In this document: positions 1-7,303 of the stretch, one piece after another
How the letters are laid out: every line of letters begins with the position of its first letter
Numbering within the stretch: the stretch's first letter is position 1
NCBI GenBank assembly: GCA_905234235.1
Contig: CAJOHN010000012.1
Coordinates: 1 to 43,072 of the forward strand
Direction of reading: 5' to 3'
Source of the DNA: an uncultured Selenomonadaceae bacterium
GTDB taxonomy: Bacteria; Bacillota; Negativicutes; Selenomonadales; Selenomonadaceae
Length of the DNA stretch: 43,072 nucleotides
Notes under the pieces: model-generated
The model's database searches: none
The model's input: the letters and a program-made list of their open reading frames with translations, nothing else
Told to the model about the DNA's origin: nothing
Translations under genes and position numbers: made by a program

Positions 1-1422
1 CATCATCACGCCGCTGAAAATTCCCGCCGCAATCGCGATTAAATTTTTATGTTTCATTGGCGGCAAAATCGACAGCGCACATAAAATCATCGGAGCTATC
101 GGGATAAAATATCGTCCTTGCACGCCTTTGACATAATCCGCGCCGACTGGTGTCCACTTCAAATAATGCACAAAGAAAAATCCAATCATCGAAACAGCGG
201 CGGCAAAAATTAAAATCCCGCGCTCACCGAGTTTAAAACTTAATTCATTCGTCAGCGCGAAAAATATCAGCACCATTCCATACGTAGCGTAAAACATCAG
301 CGGCAAGTTCACGTTCCATGAAAAACCCCACGAACCAATAAAATTTGTCAAGTACCACGCTTTGAGCTCGAACAATGAATTAATCAGAGCCATGAAAAAT
401 ACTGTCGAGTGTTCCTTGACGAAAATTTTTTGAGCCGCTGCATTTGTCTCCGTAAAGCCCAAGTAATAATCCGTGTAAAGTTCGACGCCCGTCATTGTCA
501 CCGATAAGTAAGTCCAAGCAAGCGACACGAATAAATTTACAAACACAATCGCCGCGCCGAGAGCCCAAAACTTTTTGAATCGTTCACGCGGTATCAAAAA
601 GTACAGCAGGAGAATCGTTCCGTAAACCGACTTTGAACACGCCAGCATTATCGATAAAATTATCAGCTCGAAAATTTCTGCGCGGGAAAATTTTTCTGTC
701 GAATTTCTCAGCGATAAAAGCCACGCCGTCCCTATTAAGCATACGCCAAAAGTCACAGCATCCGCAGATGGCGACGCCGCCTCGATTATAAACATCGGCA
801 ACATCGCCAGTAAAAATATCAACTGCTTGGCTTCCGGCAAAAATTTCATCGACCAATAAACACAAGCCGCCACGAAAATTAATCCGATTAAGCCCATCAG
901 ATAAAAAATTATCCCCGCGTTCAAGTTCAAAATTCGTCCGAACAAAGCGGCTAAAGCTTGCGGTAAATATATCGGCGGCGGATAAACTCCCGTATTCGGT
1001 ATCAAAACAGGTTCGCACTTATCAGCGTTTAGAGGCGTCGCTAAAAAATTTTCTATGTACTCGATTGAAAAGGAATGAATGTAATGTCTGTGATTTGCGT
1101 TGACGATGAAGTCGTCGAGTAGAAGAGACACAGGCATTTCCGCGACGTAAATTTTATCGTTTAAAGCGTCGGCGGGAGCTTTTCGTAAGTTGAAAATTTT
1201 TTTGGAACGATAATCTGCGCCGTTCACAAAATCACCAATCGTTGTTGTCGGACTCAGAAAAATTCCCTCTGAAATTTGCCAAGCGCGCGGTAAATGATTT
1301 ATTTCGTCCATAAGCTGATACGGCGGGCGCATAAACAAAATCATCACGCCGAACAATAAAAATATCCCGATAAAAATTTTCTCCACGCCGAAATTTTCCA
1401 GCCGCCGCTCTAAATTATCCAT
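1..1422 (-). CDS. DUF2142-type polytopic membrane protein (partial, runs off left edge)
   Basis: The minus strand is open from an ATG at 1422 to the window edge, giving 474 codons without a stop. The protein starts with a short basic cytoplasmic segment and a membrane helix at about residues 18-36, then a long extracytoplasmic-looking stretch, then a series of hydrophobic helices. Near the truncated end it has VQGRYFIPIAPM, a motif I associate with the DUF2142 family of predicted membrane proteins, which are related to GT-C glycosyltransferases. The start codon overlaps the stop of the upstream CobT-like gene by 8 nt (1415-1422), so translation is probably coupled. A role in surface-sugar transfer is inference; no catalytic residues can be assigned. 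The C-terminus lies outside the window. Confidence 0.75.
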   Translation of the reverse strand, partial: MDNLERRLENFGVEKIFIGIFLLFGVMILFMRPPYQLMDEINHLPRAWQISEGIFLSPTTTIGDFVNGADYRSKKIFNLRKAPADALNDKIYVAEMPVSLLLDDFIVNANHRHYIHSFSIEYIENFLATPLNADKCEPVLIPNTGVYPPPIYLPQALAALFGRILNLNAGIIFYLMGLIGLIFVAACVYWSMKFLPEAKQLIFLLAMLPMFIIEAASPSADAVTFGVCLIGTAWLLSLRNSTEKFSRAEIFELIILSIMLACSKSVYGTILLLYFLIPRERFKKFWALGAAIVFVNLFVSLAWTYLSVTMTGVELYTDYYLGFTETNAAAQKIFVKEHSTVFFMALINSLFELKAWYLTNFIGSWGFSWNVNLPLMFYATYGMVLIFFALTNELSFKLGERGILIFAAAVSMIGFFFVHYLKWTPVGADYVKGVQGRYFIPIAPMILCALSILPPMKHKNLIAIAAGIFSGVMM

Positions 1423-3454
1423 TTCTAATCGCTTTGCTGACGCCCGTATCGTCGAAAGTTTTCATCTCGTTAAGCGCAGTCAAAGCCGCCTCCACAATCT
1501 CGACGCCAATACAAGCCGCCTCGCCGTCAAAACCAAGCGGAGTGCCGTCTTCGTTTTTGTACTCAATCAACTGCGCGGAACGTAGAATAAACGGGCGAAT
1601 TTCGGGGCAAATTTTTTCGAGGTAGCGAGCGATAATATCAATTGCGCCCGTATCGACGACTATTAGCGTTGAATTGTGCGCCGCCGCAACTAACGCTCCG
1701 ATAATCGCGCTTGTCATGCAACGATATTTCTTTGGAACGTGTTGAAGAAATTTTTCCGGCGGATATTTAAGTTCGCCGTCTTTCGTCAAAAGCGCGTTGG
1801 CAAATTTATCGGCGAGCTTTTCAACTATCAAATTGCTCAGGTCGGTTATGGCGATAATCGGCGTGTCGAAAGTAATTTCTTCAGCAATGTTGCGCCCGAA
1901 ATTAAACGCAACGTTAAGATTTTCGGCAGGGTCGACGACGCCTAAGAAAATTTTCATTCCAAACGTCCGAGCAGTCGCGCTGAAGTCCATAGAAATATCG
2001 CGGCGAGTACGTTTATCTTTAGGTTTGTAGTTATCGGGGTCGGTGAGCGACGGACAATTTTCCGCATTGGTAAAAGCAAGCGCGGCGTGTCGAAGTTTAT
2101 TGGTCGGGCAGTCTTCATTGGCAATGCCGGCAACTTGAATCGCAATTTCCTCCAAGTGCCCCAAACTCCCACGCGGCTTGGTCAGGCTGTCTATAATATC
2201 GCGGCAATTATTCATGGGCTTATCGTTAAGGCGCGGCATCGTCCGCAAGTAAAAATTAAACGTCCTGTCGGTGGCGGCGATAAGTTCCTCTTCCTCCTCG
2301 CCCATGATACGAACTGCCATCGGATAAGTGCGCGGAATGTTTAATGTCTGCGTGCTGAACGGTACTTCGACGCTCTCCATGCGGTGTTCGCTGACGTGGA
2401 AATCAAGCGGAATTTCCTCAATCTGAATGTCATCGCCGAGAAAATCTTGCACGTCTTCAATCGTATCGAGCCCCTCGACGCCGTCAATTCCAAGTTGCTT
2501 CTTGAAACTTTCAAGCGGAGTATCTTCCACAGGAAGTTTGCCCTCAAAATCGGCATCGGGTCCGCAGATAAAAATATAAACCAGATTATCGAGGATACGG
2601 GCGGCGATTGATGAGCCGATAGCCTCGCCGAGCGCAAGATCTAAATTAAAAATCGGCGTAAGTTCAAGGTGTTCAAGAATTTTTCTGTGCCCGACTTCGC
2701 GCCCAACTTGCGAAGCAATTAAACATTCCACCGAGCGCGGCAAAATTTCTTCGGCGACAAGCGCGGCAACCGCAGTGTTAAACCCGTCGAGCATAACAAC
2801 GCACTCATGATGATAAGCGGCGATAATCACGCCAGCCATCGCACCGAATTCGTAGCCGCCAACTTTCATCAACACGTCAAGCAAATTGTCGCGATTAGGT
2901 TTATTAACTTTCAGTGCGCGGCGAACGATTTCAACCTTATGCAAAAATTTTTCGTCGTCGATATTCGAGCCACGTCCCGTAACTTCTTCGGGCTTCAAGC
3001 CAAGATAAGCAGCAGTCATAGCGGCGGCGGCTGTAGTATTGCCGATACCCATTTCGCCGAGAAGAAAACAGTTGCAACCGGCGGCGATAGCTTCTTCCGC
3101 GAGTTTCTTGCCGATGCGAACGGATTGCATTGCGTTCTCGAAAGTCATTGCGGCACCTTCGGCGATATTTTTTGTACCGCGAGAAATTTTTCTATCGACA
3201 AGACCCGGCAAGTTTGAAATGTCAGCGTCGACGCCCACATCAACAACGTAAAGCTCCGAATAAGCAAACTTGGCAAAAGCATTAGCGGCGGCTCCCGCGT
3301 CAACCAGATAATTTTTAACCATATCGGCGGTTGTGGCTTGCGGGTACGCACTGACATTTTCCTTAGCGACGCCGTGATCCGCGCAGAATATGAAAGTGCA
3401 CTTCTTCGACTTGCCGACACTGCGATAAAGCTCTGATACATGAGTAAAAGTCAT
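1415..3454 (-). CDS. cobT: Double CobT-like phosphoribosyltransferase (possible fused ArsA-ArsB for cobamide lower ligand)
   Basis: CobT enzymes move phosphoribose from nicotinate mononucleotide to the lower-ligand base of cobamides; family members are about 350 residues. This one is 679. Residues about 18-290 form a CobT core: CADHGVA (24-30), AYPQ, GEMGIGNTT (133-141), KVGGYEFGAMAGV, LDGF (222-225) and LGEAIG (275-280), which carries the expected catalytic glutamate. The usual N-terminal LTKPxGSLGxLE segment is absent there but appears at 424-436, opening a second, diverged CobT-like half that ends in DGEAACIGVEIVEAAL. The DHG motif of the second half is replaced by TNAENC. Sporomusa ArsA and ArsB are two CobT paralogues forming a heterodimer that activates phenol or p-cresol, with activity only in ArsA; a fusion of that pair is my preferred reading. 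The start has a GGAGG site 7 nt upstream and overlaps the preceding gene by ATGA. Confidence 0.85.
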   Translation of the reverse strand: MTFTHVSELYRSVGKSKKCTFIFCADHGVAKENVSAYPQATTADMVKNYLVDAGAAANAFAKFAYSELYVVDVGVDADISNLPGLVDRKISRGTKNIAEGAAMTFENAMQSVRIGKKLAEEAIAAGCNCFLLGEMGIGNTTAAAAMTAAYLGLKPEEVTGRGSNIDDEKFLHKVEIVRRALKVNKPNRDNLLDVLMKVGGYEFGAMAGVIIAAYHHECVVMLDGFNTAVAALVAEEILPRSVECLIASQVGREVGHRKILEHLELTPIFNLDLALGEAIGSSIAARILDNLVYIFICGPDADFEGKLPVEDTPLESFKKQLGIDGVEGLDTIEDVQDFLGDDIQIEEIPLDFHVSEHRMESVEVPFSTQTLNIPRTYPMAVRIMGEEEEELIAATDRTFNFYLRTMPRLNDKPMNNCRDIIDSLTKPRGSLGHLEEIAIQVAGIANEDCPTNKLRHAALAFTNAENCPSLTDPDNYKPKDKRTRRDISMDFSATARTFGMKIFLGVVDPAENLNVAFNFGRNIAEEITFDTPIIAITDLSNLIVEKLADKFANALLTKDGELKYPPEKFLQHVPKKYRCMTSAIIGALVAAAHNSTLIVVDTGAIDIIARYLEKICPEIRPFILRSAQLIEYKNEDGTPLGFDGEAACIGVEIVEAALTALNEMKTFDDTGVSKAIRNG

Positions 3455-3897
3455 TCTTTGCCCCTCCGCACCAATTTTCTTACGACTTTTGCACCCGCGT
3501 TTTTGACACGTCTGAGCGGCGCGACGCGAACTTTTATCTTAGGTTTAATCTCGCGTTCAAGTCCGAAGTCGCCGCGCTTTAGGAATGTCGATTTAATTTT
3601 ATCGGGCTTAAAGAATTTGCGAATGACTTTGGCGAGTTCATCGGGCTCTTCGGAATCGGCACAAGTAAAAATATCGGCGGCGACGTAGCGGAGTTCCTTG
3701 TAGACGTGCAAGGCGATATGTCCTTCGGCGAAGGCTCCGATAATTGAGCAATGTTCCTCGTCGATAATCTCGGAAGTCAAACGCGGCTCGTTGCCGACGA
3801 CGCTTCTTAAAGTATTTTTTATTTCGTCGACGTTACCGAGTCTGGCGGTGTCGCAGTTGTATAAGTCTAAAGTTAATTGTCTTGCTAAAATCTTCAT
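3451..3897 (-). CDS. S-adenosylmethionine decarboxylase-like protein lacking the processing serine
   Basis: The 148-residue protein aligns with the small bacterial AdoMet decarboxylases of polyamine synthesis: LTLDLYNCD near the N-terminus, then a block reading AEGHIALHVYKE followed by DIFTCADSEEP and LKRGDFG. In working enzymes the first block is AESHLTIHTxPE, and the serine becomes the pyruvoyl cofactor after self-cleavage. Here the codon is GGA (Gly), so normal processing should be impossible. The C-terminus is very basic (residues about 120-148). I place the start at ATG 3897, 9 nt after AAAGG; a GTG at 3906 abuts the ribosome site directly. Its stop overlaps the CobT-like gene by 4 nt. 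It may be a regulatory or new-function paralogue; actual decarboxylase activity is doubtful. Confidence 0.7.
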   Translation of the reverse strand: MKILARQLTLDLYNCDTARLGNVDEIKNTLRSVVGNEPRLTSEIIDEEHCSIIGAFAEGHIALHVYKELRYVAADIFTCADSEEPDELAKVIRKFFKPDKIKSTFLKRGDFGLEREIKPKIKVRVAPLRRVKNAGAKVVRKLVRRGKE

Positions 3898-3919
3898 TAT
3901 GTTCACCCTTTCCGCGCAG

Positions 3920-3947
3920 ATTATAACAGGTATCGTTGAATAAACAA
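3920..3947 (-). promoter_or_regulatory. Predicted promoter for the AdoMetDC-like/cobT/DUF2142 operon
   Basis: Reading the minus strand, a -35 TTGTTT (3942-3947) lies 16 nt from a perfect -10 TATAAT (3920-3925) preceded by TGT, an extended -10 form. The start site would fall near 3913, leaving a leader of about 16 nt. One copy of the CCGCGCAG octamer (3912-3919) lies directly at this start site. Confidence 0.6.
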
Positions 3948-3954
3948 ACGCCGC

Positions 3955-3983
3955 TTGAAAAATTTTTCCGTCTGAATTACAAT
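3955..3983 (+). promoter_or_regulatory. Predicted promoter for cbiJ, possibly giving a leaderless mRNA
   Basis: TTGAAA (3955-3960), a 17-nt spacer and TACAAT (3978-3983) form a good sigma-A promoter. The expected start site, 7 nt after the -10 box, is at or next to the A of the cbiJ ATG (3991). There is no Shine-Dalgarno sequence in the 7 nt between. Confidence 0.6.
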
Positions 3984-3990
3984 CGGCGGC

Positions 3991-4755
3991 ATGAATACAA
4001 AAATTTTTTTAATCGCGGGGACGGAGGACGGACGTAAGCTCGCGGAGTTTTTATCGGGAAAAAGTTTTGACGTGACGGCTTCGGTTGTGAGCGATTACGG
4101 GCGCAAACTCCTTGAAACCTGCGCGGGCGTCAAGATTAATGATAAGCCGCTCGACCGCGACGAGTTGGAAAAAATTTTACGCGTGGGCGATTTTAATTGT
4201 CTTGTCGACGCCAGCCACCCCTACGCCAAAAATATTTCGACGAACGCCATTGCCGCGACTCAAGCCGCGCAGATTTTTTACGTCAGATACGAACGGGCGG
4301 AGGTTGCCTTTGCTTACGAAAAAATTTATCACGTCGACAGTTACGAGGAGGCGGCTGTTAAAGCGGCGGAACTTGGCAAAAATATTTTTCTCACGACGGG
4401 CAGTCGGAGCTTGAAAATTTTCGTCGACTTGCTTAAGGATTGCAACTTGACGGCGCGAGTTTTACCGACGGCGGAGGTTTTAAGTCAGTGTGAATCTCTC
4501 GGTTTGACGCCTAAACAAATTATCGCAATGCAAGGAGCTTTTTCCGTCGAGCTTAACGTTGAACTTTTCAAGCACGCGGGCGCGGAGGTTATTGTCACTA
4601 AGAACAGCGGGCAAACCGGCGGCGCAGATACCAAACTCGAAGCCGCGCAGATTTTAAACTTACCCGTCGTGATGATTGACCGCCCGAAAATTTTTTATCC
4701 GAACTTAGCGGCGACGTTCGACGATGTTTTGAAATTTTTGGAGGAGAATTTATGA
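3991..4755 (+). CDS. cbiJ: Precorrin-6A reductase
   Basis: This 254-residue protein matches the CobK/CbiJ family, which reduces precorrin-6A or its cobalt form with a pyridine nucleotide during corrin ring assembly. Family marks are the N-terminal IAGTEDGRKLA, VDASHPYA at about residues 72-79, TTGSRSLK in the middle and TKNSGQTGGADTK near the C-terminus. The length is normal for the family. It lies divergently beside the CobT-like gene, supporting a local cobamide role, but the other ring genes are not adjacent; cbiE is 22 kb away. The next gene overlaps by ATGA. The start has no ribosome site and coincides with the predicted transcription start. Confidence 0.88.
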   Translation: MNTKIFLIAGTEDGRKLAEFLSGKSFDVTASVVSDYGRKLLETCAGVKINDKPLDRDELEKILRVGDFNCLVDASHPYAKNISTNAIAATQAAQIFYVRYERAEVAFAYEKIYHVDSYEEAAVKAAELGKNIFLTTGSRSLKIFVDLLKDCNLTARVLPTAEVLSQCESLGLTPKQIIAMQGAFSVELNVELFKHAGAEVIVTKNSGQTGGADTKLEAAQILNLPVVMIDRPKIFYPNLAATFDDVLKFLEENL

Positions 4756-5540
4756 AGCGTTGCACAGTTCAGGCGGTGGCGGAGGCGGTTAATCGTTTGG
4801 CTCCGAAAAAACTTGCTGAGGAGTGGGATAATCCCGGACTTTTAATCGGCGACCCGACGGCTGAAGTAAAAAAAATTTTTATCTGCCTCGACGTGCTTGA
4901 CGATAAAATTTCACGGGCGATTGAACTCGGCGCACAATTAATCGTTGCGCATCACCCGCTGATTTTCCGCCCGATAAAAAATGTCCGTTTCGACTTGCCG
5001 CTTGGTAAAAAAATTGAACGGCTGATAAAAAATAATTTAGCAGTCTTCGCGGCGCATACAAATCTTGACAGTGCGCTCGGCGGCGTTAATGATGTGTTGG
5101 CAAAAAAAATTGGGCTCGTAGATGTAAAAATGTTTGGAGAAGAAGAAATTTCTATGGGGCGAATTGGCAGGCTTGAAACGCCCATGACGGCTGAAGATTT
5201 TGCTCGCCACGTAAAAAAAGTTTTGGACGCCGATAACGTCCGATTAATCTGCGCGGGCGATTTTATGATAAGCAAGGTTGGAGTTTGCGGCGGTGCGGGC
5301 GCGGATTTTATTCAGCGGGCAAAATTTTTTGGAGCGCAAGCGTTCGTTACCGGCGACGTTAAATATCACGAGGCTCAAGCCGCTGTCGAAAATAAAATTC
5401 ACGTTATCGACGCGGGGCATTTCGCGACGGAGTTCCCGATAGTTCACGAACTGGCTGAATATCTGCGCGGCGAGCTTAAAGATTTTGACGTTGAGATTAT
5501 CGAGGACACGGCGGCTAAAGATTTCTTCGCGACGATTTAA
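4752..5540 (+). CDS. Nif3-like dinuclear metal center protein
   Basis: A 262-residue protein of the Nif3/YqfO family, annotated in databases as GTP cyclohydrolase 1 type 2 homologue, although the reaction is not established. It shows the N-terminal EEWDNPGLLIGD, HHPLIFRP (first metal histidines), AAHTNLDS, CGGAGADFI, VTGDVKYHEA and the C-terminal DAGHFATE, all metal-ligand segments of the family. It lacks the central insertion of the longer Bacillus form. It overlaps cbiJ by 4 nt, so the two are probably co-translated. A link to cobamide metabolism is only contextual. Confidence 0.85.
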   Translation: MKRCTVQAVAEAVNRLAPKKLAEEWDNPGLLIGDPTAEVKKIFICLDVLDDKISRAIELGAQLIVAHHPLIFRPIKNVRFDLPLGKKIERLIKNNLAVFAAHTNLDSALGGVNDVLAKKIGLVDVKMFGEEEISMGRIGRLETPMTAEDFARHVKKVLDADNVRLICAGDFMISKVGVCGGAGADFIQRAKFFGAQAFVTGDVKYHEAQAAVENKIHVIDAGHFATEFPIVHELAEYLRGELKDFDVEIIEDTAAKDFFATI

Positions 5541-5542
5541 AC

Positions 5543-5573
5543 TTGACTTAAAGCCGACTTCAGCTGATAGACT
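5543..5573 (+). promoter_or_regulatory. MerR-type promoter with 19-bp spacer
   Basis: TTGACT (5543-5548) and TAGACT (5568-5573) are separated by 19 nt, the over-long spacing that MerR-family activators correct by twisting DNA. The spacer holds an imperfect inverted repeat (CTTAAAG near 5547, then CTTCAG near 5558), a plausible operator. The MerR gene begins 34 nt downstream, so autoregulation is likely. Confidence 0.5.
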
Positions 5574-5606
5574 TACGATAGAAATTTTTAATCGGGGGAA
5601 TGTCAG

Positions 5607-5966
5607 ATGACGATTGGCGAAGTCAGCGAGAAATACGAGATAACGACGGACACACTCAGATATTACGAACGAATCGGGCTGATACCGCCTGTGCCGCGCA
5701 AAAAGAATGGGATTCGCGATTACGACGAGACGGCATGCGGCTGGGTTTCCTTCATAAAATGTATGCGGAGTGCGGGCGTACAAATCGAGGCGTTGATTGA
5801 ATACGTCGCGCTTATGCAGGCGAACACGGGGCTTGAGCGGCGGAAAAATATTTTAATCGAACAGAGAACGCGCCTTCAAAAGCAGGAAGAAAATTTACGT
5901 TCAACGATTGAACGGCTCGACTATAAAATCGCTAACTATGAAAAACTGTTCGGCAATAAGGATTGA
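5607..5966 (+). CDS. MerR family transcriptional regulator
   Basis: The 119-residue protein opens with the MerR winged helix-turn-helix (TIGEVSEKYEITTDTLRYYE), continues with the family RIGLIPP and DYDE segments, and ends in a long coiled coil at about residues 75-115. It has no cysteine cluster typical of metal sensors, and its single free cysteines (C47 and C56 region) are not in metal-binding arrangement. It is closest in pattern to the small regulators of aldehyde or aromatic stress, but the ligand is unknown. The ribosome site is GGGGGA at 5594. A hairpin terminator follows, so it is probably monocistronic and may act elsewhere. Confidence 0.85.
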   Translation: MTIGEVSEKYEITTDTLRYYERIGLIPPVPRKKNGIRDYDETACGWVSFIKCMRSAGVQIEALIEYVALMQANTGLERRKNILIEQRTRLQKQEENLRSTIERLDYKIANYEKLFGNKD

Positions 5967-5973
5967 AATTCAA

Positions 5974-6002
5974 AGTCTCGCCAAATGCGGGGCTGTTTTT
6001 TT
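5974..6002 (+). terminator. Rho-independent terminator after the merR gene
   Basis: AGTCTCGC (5974-5981) pairs with GCGGGGCT (5987-5994) including two G-U pairs, loop of 5 nt, followed by a run of T to 6002. Confidence 0.6.
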
Positions 6003-6041
6003 ATCGGCGAATCGAGTAAAATATCGGCAGGAGGCGACGAT

Positions 6042-7301
6042 ATGGACTTCGATAAAATTTACAGGGAGTTTGAAGCGGCGCGAGCTGTCGACGATTTTGA
6101 CAAGATGAGCATGATTCTTGCGGCAGTGCATAAGTATTGCAATCAGCTGGTTTACGTCGGCAGGGGCAATGAAATTCCGCAAAGTGCGCTTTACATTTGT
6201 TCCTATGTCAACGTGTTAATTCATCGCGTTACGCAACTGCTCAGCGACGGCGACTTTCAAAAGGCAACGACATATATGCTTGCGCTCGCCGCCAATAACG
6301 CTAAGGGTTTCGATACATTTTTCCACATGCTTTATCTGCTCGGCAGAGCTTTTTATACAACGGAAGATTATTCATGGGCGGAGAAAACTTTTAATCGTTA
6401 TGAAAAAGTTCGCGACATGAATTTTGGTGACATGGACGAGTTGAGTTTATTTTATCGGGCGAATTGCCTCGCGTATCTCGGCGACTTTAACGCGGCTGCC
6501 AAGCTTTACGAAAAAATTCTTACAATCAAAGCCGCATTCCCCGAAGCCAAAAAGAATCTTGACATTGTGCGACGCGGCTCGAATAAAAATCTTGTACGCG
6601 AAATCAAAAGTCTGTGGAAGTTTCCGCATTGGCGCGACGTGCCGATTTTTATAAATGCCCGCGACAGATTAGGCGTCATGAAAAAAATAATTGATTGGCT
6701 CTTGGCGGCGGGCTATCGCAATTTGATTATCCTCGACAACGCCTCGACGTATCCGCCGCTCCTCGAATATTATTCTATCCTTGAACGGGACTCGCGGATA
6801 AAAATCATTCGGTTTGAAAAAAATTTCGGTTACAAATCTCTGTGGCTATCGGGCGTTTTGGAGCAATTAAAAATTTCTACGCCGTATGTTTACACCGACC
6901 CCGACATCCTGCCGATTGAAAGTTGCCCAAAAGATTTTGTCAAGCGTCTGATGAAAATCCTCAACAGCAACCACGAGATTAGAAAAGTCGGTTTCGGTTT
7001 GGTCTGGGAGAATATAACTTTCTTCGACAAGGTTAAAGCGCAAGAAACTGAACGTGCATATTACAACGGCTCAAGAATCGGCGACAATCTTTATTACACT
7101 CAGGTTGATACAACGTTTGCACTTTACTCGAATGTTCGGCATTACAGCTTGAGATTTTCGTTGCGCACGACAGGGAATTTAATGGCGTATCACTTGTCTT
7201 GGTATTTTGATTACGATAATTTGCCCGAAGATGAACGATATTATTTGGAACACGCCGATAAAGCTTCCGTGACGACCGTTAAAAAATTTTTGGAGGAATG
7301 A
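6042..7301 (+). CDS. TPR-containing protein with glycosyltransferase-like domain
   Basis: 419 residues from ATG 6042, chosen because AGGAGG lies 7 nt upstream; an in-frame ATG at 5985 has no ribosome site. The N-terminal half (to about 190) is helical with TPR-like repeats (for example [16 protein letters not shown]). The C-terminal half resembles a GT-A nucleotide-sugar fold: a strand-turn [11 protein letters not shown], then FEKNFGYK, and YTDPDILP, a likely metal-binding DxD equivalent. Substrate unknown. Its stop lies 2 nt before the uvrA start; the genes share a transcript but no obvious function. The window contains other glycosyltransferases near flagellin and lysC, so a surface-modification role is a guess. 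Confidence 0.65.
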   Translation: MDFDKIYREFEAARAVDDFDKMSMILAAVHKYCNQLVYVGRGNEIPQSALYICSYVNVLIHRVTQLLSDGDFQKATTYMLALAANNAKGFDTFFHMLYLLGRAFYTTEDYSWAEKTFNRYEKVRDMNFGDMDELSLFYRANCLAYLGDFNAAAKLYEKILTIKAAFPEAKKNLDIVRRGSNKNLVREIKSLWKFPHWRDVPIFINARDRLGVMKKIIDWLLAAGYRNLIILDNASTYPPLLEYYSILERDSRIKIIRFEKNFGYKSLWLSGVLEQLKISTPYVYTDPDILPIESCPKDFVKRLMKILNSNHEIRKVGFGLVWENITFFDKVKAQETERAYYNGSRIGDNLYYTQVDTTFALYSNVRHYSLRFSLRTTGNLMAYHLSWYFDYDNLPEDERYYLEHADKASVTTVKKFLEE

Positions 7302-7303
7302 TT

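Noticed and set aside
584-1018. Open frame of 144 codons on the minus strand
   Set aside because: Out of frame within the DUF2142-type gene, which has a continuous frame to the window edge.
1415-3454. The long CobT-like ORF as an assembly fusion of two genes
   Set aside because: A continuous frame with one strong ribosome site, no internal ribosome site near the junction and an intact linker make a natural single gene more likely.
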